Assembly (NCBI GenBank): GCA_024449915.1
Contig: JAMZAV010000006.1
Span: 1,674,001 to 1,738,000, forward strand
Length of the DNA stretch: 64,000 nt
Origin: Sweltsa coloradensis
Taxonomy: Eukaryota; Arthropoda; Insecta; Plecoptera; Chloroperlidae
Reading direction: 5' to 3'
In this document: positions 11,715-22,187 of the stretch, piece after piece
Numbering within the stretch: position 1 is the stretch's first letter
How the letters are laid out: the number at the start of each line of letters is the position of its first letter
Made by a program: the position numbers and the translations under genes
The notes under the pieces: model-generated
Seen by the model: only the letters and a program-made list of their open reading frames with translations
What the model was told of the DNA's origin: nothing
Database searches by the model: none

Positions 11715-12508
11715 TTGGATGAGCGTAGCGAGCGTAGCGAGTGGAGCGAAGACTTCAATTTCACTGACCCCCCAAAATATTTAGCTCGGGTGTTTTTTTG
11801 TTTTTTTGTTTTTTTGTTTTTTTGTTTTTCCGTCTGTTTGTTCGCTCGATTCCGGGCAAACGGCATATGCGATCTTGATGAAAATTGGAGGGGACCTTCG
11901 TTTTCTCTGAACTTAGAGGTGTATTGTTTTTGGGTACAATCGAAAAAATATTTCTCATGAATATCGTACTTTTACGATTTTTTTCGATTTTTAGTGCGAT
12001 ATTTTCGTGACATTTGGTCCGATTCTGACCAAACGGGTTGGGCTACAACGTTCATATTTCACATGGACATAAAGGTTATGGTGATGTAGTACCTTTTGAA
12101 AGAAAAAGTTGAAAAAGTTAGCCAGAATTCATAGAATTAAAGGTTTTAATATAAGTTTTTCAATTTTTAGAGCGATATTTTCGTCCCATTCGGGCCGATT
12201 CTGACCAAACGGGTGGGGCTACAACGTTCAGATTTCACATGGACATTAAGGTTATGGTGATGTTGTACCTTTTGAAAGAAAAAGTTGAAAAAGTTAGCCA
12301 GAATCCACAGAAATAAAGGTTTTAATATGAGTTTATTGAGGTTTAAAATACCAATTAACACGTAACAATAGAAACTTGACAACAATCACCTACAATGCAT
12401 TCAAAAAGCACTTGCAAAGGAAAAGTGCAAACAAACGCAAAAAACGCAAACAAAAAAATTACAAAAACGCTCATCCATCAACGCGGCGGGACTTTAGCGT
12501 TTTCCTAG
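11715..12508 (+). mobile_element. Helentron-like (HINE) element, copy 2
   Basis: Starts TTGGATGAGCGTAGCGAGCG and ends CGCTCATCCATCAACGCGGC then GGGACTTTAGCGTTTTCCTAG-type sequence, again A on the left and T on the right. It lies 61 bp after copy 1 in the same orientation. Inside are a (GTTTTTTT)n run (11789-11826) and two tandem units of about 176 bp starting at 11996 and 12172 (TCTGACCAAACGGGT.GGGCTACAACGTTCA). Internal tandem repeats are usual in HINE/DINE-like families. Non-coding. Confidence 0.65.
11996..12335 (+). repeat. Two tandem 176-bp units inside HINE copy 2
   Basis: Both units carry GCGATATTTTCGT, TCTGACCAAACGGGT, GGGCTACAACGTTCA, CACATGGACAT.AAGGTTATG and GAAAAAGTTAGCCAGAAT. One such unit is present in the copy at 22188-22931. 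Confidence 0.7.
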
Positions 12509-12609
12509 TTTTACATCAAACATCAGTGCGTGTGATTTTCGTTTGGGTATATACAATAGTGTAGTATGCTGCAATGCCGTTAAAAATTTCAATGATATTG
12601 AAAGAAATT

Positions 12610-13000
12610 GTATTATCATCATTGCAACATTATCCATAACCGTTTCCTGCTTCTCGCAGGGTCAGCTTGGGTTTTGGATCTACATTTTTTTTCCACTTCT
12701 TTATATCCTCCCACAATCGTATCTCTTCCACATTATCCCAGCTCTCTCCTCTTGCTTTTTAGTCTTGTGCTATGGCATCCTTCCATTTCTTCCTTGGCCT
12801 CCCCCGTCTTCTTCTTCCATCTTCATCCCTACTTTCATACATTCTCTTGGGCATCCTAACTTCCACATTGCGTTTCACATGTTCATACCATCTCAACCGT
12901 GTTCTTCCCATCCTGTCACTTTACTTATCTACACCCAGAATTTCTCTAATGTCCGTGTTTCTTATTCTGTCTCTTATCGTCTTGCTACTGAGCTCCTCAG
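12610..13000 (-). pseudogene. Non-LTR retrotransposon RT C-terminus, dead
   Basis: On the minus strand, conceptual translation gives the tail typical of RTE/BovB-type LINE polyproteins: an IRDRIRNTDIREILGV stretch, then RTRLRWYEHVKRN, RMPKRMYE, a RRRRGRPRKKWKDAIAQD basic motif, and RGESWDNVEEIRLWEDIKKW before the natural stop at 12630-12632. This segment follows the RT palm and thumb in such proteins. In-frame stops replace residues after GVDK and after AIAQD, so the copy is dead. It is 5'-truncated, with a short ATC/GAT-rich tail near 12610-12625. The + strand ORFs here (12543-13083) are shadows. It lies about 100 bp after HINE copy 2. Confidence 0.8.
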
Positions 13001-13698
13001 AAATACTAAAAAAAAGTAAGTACATTTTTTGTCAGATGCAATGCAGAGATTTATATTCACATTGTAAATGTAAGAATATGTAAGAACTGAAAATGTTCTT
13101 ATTTGTACTTGAAATAAAACTGCATGCTCATTTCTGTTGGTAAAATAGAGTTATTGTGTGGTTTCTCTTCTGTCAACTGGAGTGCACATGATCTGGTTTC
13201 TATTGCGCCGTATCTTGCCCGGCGAGACGAGCACTTCCAGATCTCGTATGTAGAATCTCTCCCTAAGGAACTCTGAGACTGAGGCAATTCTCGTCACCTG
13301 GAATATACGGGATGGGATACACGTGTGAAGTGGATGCGGTGAAGCCACGTGCATTACAAACTTCCTCGGTACATCCACTTTGAGCTTGTGAACCAGGACC
13401 GTATGCTAAAAAGACAACTGTATTGTTTTTATTTATTTTCTATTTAGAGGACGGTGTAACTGTTTAATATTACACAGAGCATTAAAATACGTGAATTGTT
13501 GGTCAATATACTGAACAGTTAAAAGAAAATCAAAACGATACTTTCATGAAAAAACTATCTTTTTTCCATATTTGAAAATTGAGCATGCAGAATCATTTAT
13601 GTCAGCTGACAGCCGACATACGAGTTAAAAAAGTTAAAACAACATACATTTAAAAAAGTTTTTTAATGAGTCTTCTATCTGTGCTAAACATTATATTT
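13001..13698. other. No recognised feature
   Basis: Around 13150-13390 the sequence is moderately GC-rich with overlapping minus-strand ORFs (13099-13378) of unrecognised content. No splice or repeat evidence. Confidence 0.3.
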
Positions 13699-14005
13699 CT
13701 CGATTTGGTTGATCGGGAAACACTCCCGTGGGTGTAATTGTTTTTATTTACTACAATTCAGAAATTAAAAAATGAAAGGTAATGACATTATAATTAATGT
13801 TTGGTGGTCAGTTCAAAGGCAGCAGATATTCGTTGCAGTACTGTTCCATCCATTCAGATGTATAATGCAACTACAATTCAGAGATTAAAATGTACCCGTC
13901 CTGATGGTCTAGTGGCTAAGACGTCCACCTGGAATGTGGGAGATCCGTGGTTCGATTCCCGGTTGGGGCGGACTTTTTTAATTTCTGAATTGTAGTAAAT
14001 AAAAA
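13699..14005 (+). mobile_element. TIR-framed tRNA-like repeat with hairpin head
   Basis: A head module (CTCGATTTGGTTGATCGGGA then AACACTCCCG, which folds as CGGGA/TCCCG) is followed by an exact 32-bp inverted repeat, 13741-13772 against 13974-14005 (TTTTTATTTACTACAATTCA...). Between the arms is a third, degenerate half-copy (13869-13890) and then a tRNA-like sequence. The same head and arms recur at 51163-51360 and 55861-56031. Mechanism unknown: it could be a MITE that took up a tRNA-derived SINE, or a foldback retroposon. Confidence 0.7.
13895..13971 (+). tRNA. tRNA-like sequence, Ser(GGA)-type loop, pseudo
   Basis: A-box-like TGGTCTAGTGG and B box GGTTCGATTCC are present. A seven-pair acceptor (CCGTCCT with GGGGCGG, two wobbles) and a five-pair anticodon stem (TCCAC/GTGGG) around CTGGAAT can be drawn, giving GGA. 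Two extra bases between the T arm and the acceptor and a T-stem mismatch argue against a working tRNA. It is a tRNA-derived repeat. Confidence 0.55.
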
Positions 14006-14359
14006 CATTATATTATTATTATGTTTTATTTGGTATAATTTTGTATTTTGTCTCTTGTAATTTTATGATTTTTTAAACAAAATACTGGTTAAAAGTTCAG
14101 AAACCTTCAACTTAAAACCCAACTGACAATTTTTCGCACACTGAAGGATTATAATTTGTAAAAATAAAATTACCAGATAATATTTTTTTAAATGAAGTGA
14201 TCAAACATTGGCAAGTGTTCAAAGATTTTTACTAGAAAGTCTGTACAGTACAATTTTATTGTTCTATTCAAGACAATGAGTAGTAACTTATGAAGATGAC
14301 GATAGCTGATTAAACTATTTGTAATGTATGCCAAACAAAGTTATAATCGCAAGACTGAC
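14006..14359. other. No recognised feature
   Basis: AT-rich spacer between two inverted-repeat elements. Confidence 0.4.
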
Positions 14360-14536
14360 AATAGACACTATTAGTGGTGACGTCAGAGCTGACTCCAAAC
14401 AAACTTGACCAATCCGAGCCCGTCCCCTGCCGGCCTCGACCAATCACATTCACATTCACATAGCCGTATCGATGATTGTTTGGAGTCAGGCAGTGGTTTA
14501 TAAGGGAGCCGTGACGTCACACTAATAGTGTCTATT
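14360..14536. mobile_element. 177-bp MITE with CRE sites in its TIRs
   Basis: Left end AATAGACACTATTAGTGGTG ACGTCA and right end TGACGTCACACTAATAGTGT CTATT are inverted repeats of about 25 bp. A second inverted block, GACTCCAAACAA and its complement, lies inside each arm. Each TIR contains a full TGACGTCA palindrome. Non-coding. The target duplication is not clear. Confidence 0.7.
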
Positions 14537-16737
14537 CGTGTTTATTTCAAATTGTGGCTTGCAAATTTTCAATTTTTATCAAGCAATCTTTATAAACGTT
14601 AAATAAATGAATAAATACTCATATTAGATAAGGTGTTAGTTGTATAAACATGCACTTTTCAAATTAAATTGTCGATCAAAGTGTTTATATATATATATAT
14701 TTATAAAAAAAATCGCAATTTAATAAGCGAAAAATTGATTATACATGAGTTTGTATTTATTGACGACGATAAATGGTAATAAAGAAAAGCTTCGTTATTT
14801 CCAACGCGTATCGTATCCGCTTATTTACATGAATGAATACATCATCAGGGTTAACTTGAGTAGCCCCGTGTTCGTAAGGTAGACATTTTCTGAATAATAG
14901 TAGACCAGGGGAACCCTTGTAAGATATTAGCGTGATAAATAGGTTGAATTTAATCATTTAGGGGGGGATTTAATTTAAGAAGACTTGATTAATGCGAAAG
15001 AGCTCAGATTGGCTAAGTTTAAAAATAATCATTACAGTGTGGATGTCTTTATCGTAACTTTTGCTGCAGGATGCATATTAGATTAACGTAGTGCATTAAC
15101 TATTTGTGTTTTAATATTGATATCACTATAATATTATGTCAGTGTTTTAGAGCCAGTACACGATCAAATTATAAATAGTAGAATAATGGCCCCATATGTA
15201 AATAAGTTCCTTTAACTAAGTAAAGTTAGGATGACAAACGATAAATTATCCCCAATCGATATCTATTTCCTATTAATCAATATCGAATGAAACATAATCG
15301 TTTTCAAATTTAGGAGACTATATCGATCTATAATCGATTAGTGAAAATTTTCAGCGTGAGGCCAATTTCCAAAATGTTAAAATAAAACAGAACGATACAT
15401 TTGTTTTGACTGCTTATCTCCATAAAAAAAGATCTTAATTTTTTTCAAAGACACATTTTATCTCTTTCGTATTAATTAATTATGTAAATATTATCCATAT
15501 ATTGGATAATACCATACACAAGTTAAATATTTGTTATCATTTATGTGTATCAAAACTATTGATAATATCGAGTTTTTTGTCCGTATATCAAACAGCAATC
15601 GAAAAAATGTAAAGACATCCTTGCATATAACTACAATAATTGATGTCTCCATTCCAGAATTTGCCATGCACAAAAGTCAAACCATGTATTAAATCTTCAG
15701 TAAGCAAAGATCTAAACGCAAGCCATCAAAATTCAATTCACGTGTTTATAGATTTCTTAATTACTTATATATCGGAGTATAATCCATTGTAAACGTATGT
15801 AAGTGTTTTAATAACATTCAAACAATTATGGCCTTCGTATAAATAATTTCATCACGTCCAAGTTTCTCAGACACATTTCGTGTTAATCCTCATGAGAATA
15901 CGAGGCTGTATTTTACTACAACCCACAACGCAGTTCTCTGAGGGTCCGCATAGTTTATTGATATTGGGTTCTATAAGTTACACTGATTAATGAAGTCATT
16001 AATTTCTTCCCTAGAAACTAAATTCACCCCAGCTTTGCACTTCTTGTAGACCAACGTGCTTTTCAGTTTAAGATATAACATGGGGGAGGTTTTGAATTAG
16101 ACCTTACCATCTTACATGGCCCGTCCGGCAGAATGTTTGTAAACAATGTTCCCCTCCCTCGGTGATAGTGGACGTTGAATACAGCGTCTTCCACGCTCAG
16201 TATGTGTTTGGGAGTTAAATTAAAGTGGCACAGGAGTCCCTATAATATTGGCGCCGTGCAGACTTCCCGCAGTTCAGCTAGGACTCGACCCACAAATTGT
16301 CATATCTGCAATGTTTTTTAATAATCTAGTCACGATAAAATTAACTAGAACTTGTGTGATGTGGTTTTTCGAAATTTGCGTATATAAGGTTTTTATAAAT
16401 AAAAATTTACAAACTTTGGAAAAAAATATGTTCTGTTTCAAATTTTATAAAAAAAACTACAAAATTTAAGATGAAAAAAGTGCATTGCACTAGTGTAAAC
16501 ATTTTAAGGGAAAAACATCAAGAATCGCGTGTGTAGGCCTTCTTAATGATTAAACGGATGAATGTTTTGGATATTATTTTAGTCTATTACGCCGTTAAAA
16601 AAATATTTTTGTGACAATACTACGAACGCAATTACGTGTCAAATTACATGGTTTTGTAGACTAAAGTTTCTGGGGAGTACTGGCATGAGCTCGGGCTGGG
16701 TTTTTATGAGGAAGGCACGAATATAGTCTAGGTTACT
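14537..16737. other. No recognised gene; ATCGAT-rich patch
   Basis: Low-GC. A TA run at 14684-14700. From about 15240 to 15345 ATCGAT/ATCGA occurs repeatedly (CAATCGATATC, ATATCGATC, AATCGATTAG). At 16135-16147 TGTTTGTAAACA forms a forkhead-like palindrome within a GC-richer patch (16090-16280). No ORF is supported. Confidence 0.35.
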
Positions 16738-16855
16738 TTAAATAAATAAATAATAAATTAAATAAATTGTATTTTAAAGTCTTCCCATTCAGTTATATAA
16801 CTGATTTTCAGTGGGTAACAGTAAATCAAAGCGACCAAGCCAACCTTGTAGGCCT
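16738..16855 (-). mobile_element. SINE-like repeat 3' end, minus strand
   Basis: Reads in reverse as the 47.9 kb family: GGTTGGCTTGGTCGCTTTGA, then the hairpin with the CAGTTATATAACTG palindrome, then an (AAAT)n-type tail. The 5' part is missing. It abuts the 5S SINE that starts about 30 bases later. Confidence 0.65.
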
Positions 16856-16887
16856 ACTATTACTATTACTCTGCAGTTTGTCGCCAG

Positions 16888-17446
16888 CGGTTTAGCCGCG
16901 GTCACTTAGCCGGTTCCCACTCGAACACCGAAGTTAAGCAACCTCGGGCGTGGTCAGGGGGAGAGTGGGTGAAAACCTTTGCCCTGAAACACACGTATAT
17001 CGCTGGTTAGAGCAGATGGAGGGTTCGTGAACTAGTGTAACGGCTTCGTTCTCCTCGACGTGTGCTCGGCAGTCCGGGCTAGTGGAGGAACCTATTTGAC
17101 TGTCAAGATTACGCCGTCCTTTCGGATGGGACGTTAAGCCGTTGGTCCCCTTGGTACTTTTCGAAAGAAGTAGGCTAGGCTACGTGCTGGTACGGGTTCA
17201 TCCTACATCCTTATCTTTCACCACTCATCGTCCCGAATAGCCTTAGTGCATTAATATGAGACGTAAACAATACAAATGAAATCACCCAAATCAGTCCTAT
17301 GGAGATGTGGTTAACACCAGTACGTCAATTAAGAATATATTCGGCAAATAATCTCGTTGACTTATATGATAAAAAAATATCACGAATTTTTTTCTGAATA
17401 TTTTTCAACATTCTAAATACTTTTTATAAGCGTATCATATGTGCAT
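16888..17446 (+). mobile_element. 5S-rRNA-derived SINE, near full length
   Basis: The head contains the 5S internal-promoter phrase ACACCGAAGTTAAGCAACCT CGGGCGTGGTCAGG, diverged elsewhere. Next comes a SINE core with CCGTCCTTTCGGATGGGACG TTAAGCCGTTGGTCCC and CTTGGTACTTTTCGAAAG, similar in kind to the conserved central domains of 5S-headed (SINE3/Deu-type) SINEs. The 3' part from about 17225 (GCATTAATATGAGACG.AAACAATAC) to GCGTATCATATGTGCA is shared with 20070-20532. Non-coding; transcription would be pol III type 1 if still active. Confidence 0.75.
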
Positions 17447-18146
17447 AGAACGAGTGTACCAGCGGACTCAAGAGTATAATATTATTATTCAGTAACAGCT
17501 TATAAAATAGGGCCTAGTTAGTATTTTTTATATCAGATAATCTTACAACTGTAGTTTATTTTACTACAGTAAGTATTGATTTATTTTTAATTGTTACATT
17601 TTAGGAAAACCTATTTATTTGCATCTTTTATTGGTACAGTTGCTAACTGACTAGTTAAGTATTTACCAACCTCGGAAATTGAAGCGTCCCATCAAAATAA
17701 CACGTTAATCACTAAATTAGGCTAATGGGCCAATGGACGAAATAATGCTAAGTTCGTTAAACATTAAACATTCAATATGATTGGCTTTCATGTAATTATA
17801 AACAATAAATATACGATATGTAATAGTTGGAAACTTCTTCTTGAGAGTTTGGCCAACCTGGTATTTGGCTTGGCAACATGGCACGGTCAGCCTTCTCATT
17901 CGAATCGAGTGTGGATACGTCGAGAGAACTGCCACCTCGAAAGTGTATCATACCAGAGTAAACAGTAATTGCATACACATGCTGTGTACAGACGTCAATT
18001 ACAATCAAGAAATATTGGCAGTAGACTTTAAAAGTATTAAAAGTGCCCTAATTGCCACACAAAACTTTTGCTCGCTTTGAGTCGGCGTGCATATCTGCTG
18101 GGTTGAAGGAAGCGGACGGATCGCTAAGGACCACCAATGCTCTGTG
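17447..18146. other. No recognised feature
   Basis: AT-rich, then a mixed segment (17820-18140) where overlapping short ORFs occur on both strands. None shows a domain or splice boundary. Confidence 0.35.
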
Positions 18147-18219
18147 GTCGCAGTTGGTCCAACGGTTAGTGCGCTCGTTTTGTAAGCGAAAGGTCGCCGG
18201 TTCGAGTCCCGTCTGTGAA
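18147..18219 (+). tRNA. tRNA-Thr(TGT)-like gene or SINE head
   Basis: A box TGGTCCAACGG and a perfect B box GGTTCGAGTCC. The anticodon region CTCGT-TTTGTAA-GCGAA puts TGT at the anticodon, though the outer and inner stem pairs are weakened. Six of seven acceptor pairs form between GTCGCAG and CTGTGAA. A TTTTT run lies a few bases downstream (18223-18227), as expected for pol III termination. It could be a tRNA gene in decline or a tRNA-derived repeat; no second copy is seen in the window. Confidence 0.45.
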
Positions 18220-19802
18220 AACTTTTTAACATTTTTTTATTGATCCCATCATTATTGTTTACTTCTTATCGATAACGGGTTACGATTTTTATAACTTTTC
18301 ATTTAAAATTACTCGAACACAAACACATTCTTCCCTCAACGTTTGGCTATACGCGTTTCCAAGCAAAGGGGTTGCTACCTGGTGGCGAAAAATACAACTG
18401 TCCGATCAGTGATAGTCGGAGGAGCGCGCTATGTGCTTACCTGAAGAACACATGTCATTCCGTGTTTGTCACTTATAAATATCTACAATCACAGGTACAT
18501 TGTCGTTGCTCTCCCAAAATGTTGTTAATTGATGATAATCAAAAGCATGGGGGTGCACCAAAATGATAAAATCGCTCTCCAATATGCGGGATTCGAGACC
18601 ATGTCCACCAGAATAATATTACTATATTCAGACCTGCGCCCCATGCACCCATGAGACACCGAGGATGGCATTGGTATCCATATTACAATTCTCTAATTGT
18701 AATATCATAATAAATCATTGGTATTTATAGGCTATATACTAAATATAGGCTAGCTAACAGAGTAAGATAAGTACTAAATCAAATTCAAACCGTCAAGAAT
18801 GGATGTTCACAACTCATAGTAAACACACGCACAGTATCGCTCGCTTCTTATGGCACTTTAAATTGAGATATACTTCTTTAGTTTTATTATGATAATTTAA
18901 TATGAATAATGTCATAATAATAATAACAAAACAATAACAAAAATAATAATGATTGTATTAGGGCATATATGCACAAGTCCCAAATTCTTTTTACCTAATA
19001 TATTTAATGTAGGCCTACATATACCGTTTACCGTCATTGTTCATTTGTTACATAATATTATACATAATATCATAATAAATACGATTTATATTATAACAAT
19101 AGAATAAGTATAATGATATGACCTACAAGATTTTAAAGCTGTCTGCAAAATGACGCCTCATGCCATTATTGACATACAAAACAATTTTCAAAATAGGCCA
19201 TCAGCTATTCAATAGGCCTACTTTTAATAAAATGTATATTAAAAAAAAACAGTAGTCCTAAGTGTATAGTAGAAAAATATATATAGGCCTACTCCGATTG
19301 CGTTTACATTGTAAAACGATGTAAAAAATGTGCAAAACAAGTGAGGGCTATAATTTGCTAGAAGCTCTTTTGATTTTTAGATATCAAGTAAATTATTGAA
19401 ATTATTAGTATTGGTGGGCAACATTTTCTTGGCAAAATATCATCGATCTTCATCATTCAACATTATTTGATACACTTGTTTCTGTACTGTATTTAATAGT
19501 TTAACAGTGTGGTTTGTTCTTTTCGAGCTAATATCATCAAATAATCTCAATTATTTGTTGTAATTTAAAATGCCATTAAATTCCCGTTTTTAATGAAGCC
19601 GATGCCCAAAACTTACGAATTTTACTAATAAAATACGCGGACAATATGACATAATCAACTATGTTTTCGCAAATGATCAGAAATGTAACAAAAAATCAAG
19701 TTGAACCTAACTGAATATACAGCGCCCGCCGTAAGCAGCTCGCCTCTATCACCGATCGGTCCGACAGGTTGCGTTTTAGTGCTGCCATCAGATGGCCAAA
19801 AA
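18220..19802. other. No recognised feature
   Basis: AT-rich; several TAGGCCTA palindromes between 19010 and 19295 in unrelated contexts. A short GC-rich patch at 19720-19800 has GCCATCAGATGGC, a 13-bp inverted repeat. Confidence 0.35.
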
Positions 19803-19833
19803 AAAAGCAAAGATAGATTCTATCTTTGCTTTT
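19803..19833. repeat. Perfect 31-bp palindrome
   Basis: AAAAGCAAAGATAGA is followed by a single T and its exact complement TCTATCTTTGCTTTT. In RNA this would be a 15-bp hairpin lacking a proper loop; in DNA it may be a cruciform or a paired binding site. Confidence 0.8.
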
Positions 19834-20069
19834 GGGTGTATAGTGTAGTAAAGAGTTATTGCTTTTACCGGCTTCAGCCTGCGCACTGCGCCCAATATTT
19901 ATTTTTTAAATATGAAATTTATGCAATATCTTACATCGGCCACAAGAACATACATATAAATTCCATATTAAACGAAGTCTTTCATAGGGTTTAATTGCCC
20001 AATTAAAAATACTAAAAATTTAAGAATTTGGATGGTCAATATAATTTGTTAAACTTCTTTCCTGAAAAA

Positions 20070-20532
20070 CTGTATCGTTGATTTAGAAAGTGGAGGGTTC
20101 GAGAACTTTTTAACGCTTCGTTCTCTCGACGTGTCGTGCAGTCCGGTTAGGGAGGCAACCTATTGATTTCAAATTACACCGTCCTTTCGGATGGGACGTT
20201 AAGCCGTTGGTCCCCTGGTACTTTCGAAAGACGTAGGCTTAAGCTACGTGTGTACGGTTGTTCATCCTTCATCCTTGATCTTTGCACCAACTAAAATCGT
20301 CTCGAATAGCCTTAGTGCATTTATATTTAGAGTAATACCTACAAATGAAATCACAAATCACCAATCATTTCACTATGGAGATGTGGTCACCCAGTACGTC
20401 AAGTTAGGATATGTTCCGGCAAATAATGTCGTTGACTTGATATATCAAAAAATTCCAATACTGAACCTTTTGCTTCAGAATTATTTTTAAAACATTCTAT
20501 AATATCTTTGTTATAAAGCGTATCATATGTGC
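20070..20532 (+). mobile_element. 5S SINE, 5S head missing
   Basis: Collinear with 17000-17446: GGAGGGTTCG, CGTTCTC.CGACGTG, CCGTCCTTTCGGATGGGACG, GTTAAGCCGTTGGTCCC, CGAATAGCCTTAGTGCATT, CTATGGAGATGTGGT, GCGTATCATATGTGCA. The 5S head is absent, so it is a 5'-truncated copy. ORF 20248-20490 is inside the repeat. Confidence 0.75.
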
Positions 20533-20559
20533 AAGATAAATAAATATTAAATGCAAGCC

Positions 20560-20720
20560 CTGTGTGAATGTAGCATGTCTCAAGATCTCTCAGTGTATTT
20601 ACATAGTCTCTCCGGCTGCCGCTAGATCGCAGCAGCTTGAAGTGCGCATGCGCGCTGGCAAGCTCGGCTCTGCAAGGGAATCCCCTAGAATGCTACGGCT
20701 TACCAATAAGCTTCACGCTC
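20560..20720. promoter_or_regulatory. Candidate regulatory island with NRF-1 palindrome
   Basis: TGCGCATGCGC at 20643-20653 is a full match to the NRF-1/Ewg palindrome. Upstream, at about 20615-20635, CTGCCGCTAGATCGCAGCAG resembles part of a CTCF-type core. The island is clearly GC-richer than its surroundings and is not in any repeat family I recognise. No initiation codon or exon is seen nearby, so this is a candidate only. Confidence 0.35.
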
Positions 20721-21434
20721 AGGCTTTAAGAAATATCGACGCATATAAATCTTACATGGTGACGCACTATAGGGTTAAAATATCCCTTTTCTGATTCATT
20801 GGGTCTAACTCTTTCGTGGCCATGTTTCTGGTAATGGATTCGTTTATTACTTGACCTTGGGCACATTTAAGACACCCAAAAGTACTTAGAAACATTTTTG
20901 TGAATTACATTTTTATGTTTTAAGACGGACAGATATTCTCGAGTGGAAACCATAACTTTTAAGTTTTATAGATTGATGAGATGTTGCTGGATAGGAAGAA
21001 TTTATTCGGAGAGTTAATACGACGCTGCAATCTAAGAACGAGACGATTTGACATAAAACGTCAACGGCATAACTAAAGAAATGAGGTCATAAAATGTACG
21101 CCATTTGTTGATGGTCGGATAAGGGATATTGAGGTCGTAGCAATAACATGTTTCAACCTGTCGTTTTGGTTTACAGTGTACTATGTCACCATTATTGGAG
21201 AGTGTGACTTAAATGTAGAAATTGTGAGATTTGTCTGGGTTTTAAAGGTAGTCGTTATCCGTTGTAGTGGTCGGGGTCGATTTGGTGTATGATAAGTAGA
21301 GTAGCCGTGGTTTCTGTGCTCCATTTTCGAATTCTGGCATGGGATGAATGGGGATAATAGCTTGTACCCTTGATACATTCCCAAACGTTCTCTTATGGCA
21401 TCGCTTGAAAATAAAATATTTTAACGTCAACCAT
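20721..21434. other. No recognised feature
   Basis: Mixed composition; short ORFs without recognisable content. Confidence 0.35.
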
Positions 21435-21857
21435 GGTTTATCGCGGTGTTTAACCGGTTCTCACTGAACACCGAAGTTAAGCACCTTCGGGCGTGGTAAG
21501 GGTAGAGTGGGTGAACACTTGCCCTGAAACACTCGTATACCGCTGGCTAGATAGTAGACGAGGGTTCGAAAGCTAGTGTAACGGCTTCGTTCTCCTCGAC
21601 GGCTGCTCGGCAGTCCGGGTTAGTGAAGAAAACTATGCGACTTTCAAGGTTACACCGTCCTTTCGGATAAGACGTAAAGCCGTTGGTCCCCTTGGTACTT
21701 TTCGAAAGGAGTAGACTACGTGCCGGTACCGGGTTTCCCCTCCTCCCTTCATCATCATCATCATCATCATCATACATCACTGATCGCTGGTCACTCTAAA
21801 ATGGCTGAAAATACTGTATGTGGCCAATTCATAAATAAATTAAATTAATAAATAAAT
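21435..21857 (+). mobile_element. 5S-rRNA-derived SINE with different 3' tail
   Basis: The head has TGAACACCGAAGTTAAGCAC C TTCGGGCGTGGTAAGGG and the core has CCGTCCTTTCGGATAAGACG T AAAGCCGTTGGTCCC, matching the 16.9 kb copy. After TACGTGCCGGTAC the two diverge: this copy has an (ATC)n run (21752-21773), GGTCACTCTAAAATGGCTGA and an AATAAATTAAATTAATAAAT tail. The minus-strand ORF 21547-21780 is inside the repeat. Confidence 0.75.
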
Positions 21858-22187
21858 GTGAAATAGAAGAATGATTGAGAACGGGTTTGGTGACTTTTAA
21901 GGTTTTGAGACTTGCTTCAAACAAAGGGGACATTTGCTTTTACTCGGCATATCCACCAAGTATACTTCAATGTTGTAGGACATTTTATTTTCGTATCCTT
22001 CGTCGACACTTGATTGATTACCTCCGCATCCTATTTTGGGACCCTTAACCCGTTTTTGTCTCACCAGTTGAGTGTATTATTCCAATAAAGAAAATATCAA
22101 TCGTTAAATATTACTGCAATATTTCGTCTTATTAAAAAAATATATTTTGACAGCCTTTCTGCGAAACAAAATATGGCGCAACCATAA

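Noticed and set aside
12543..13083. Overlapping + strand ORFs of up to 158 codons
   Set aside because: They are the antisense of the retrotransposon RT tail; their Pro/Ser/Phe-rich peptides come from purine-rich coding on the other strand.
19010..19295. Several TAGGCCTA palindromes as a repeat array
   Set aside because: The spacing is irregular, flanks are unrelated, and the word is scattered over the whole window; it is a genome-wide word bias rather than an array.
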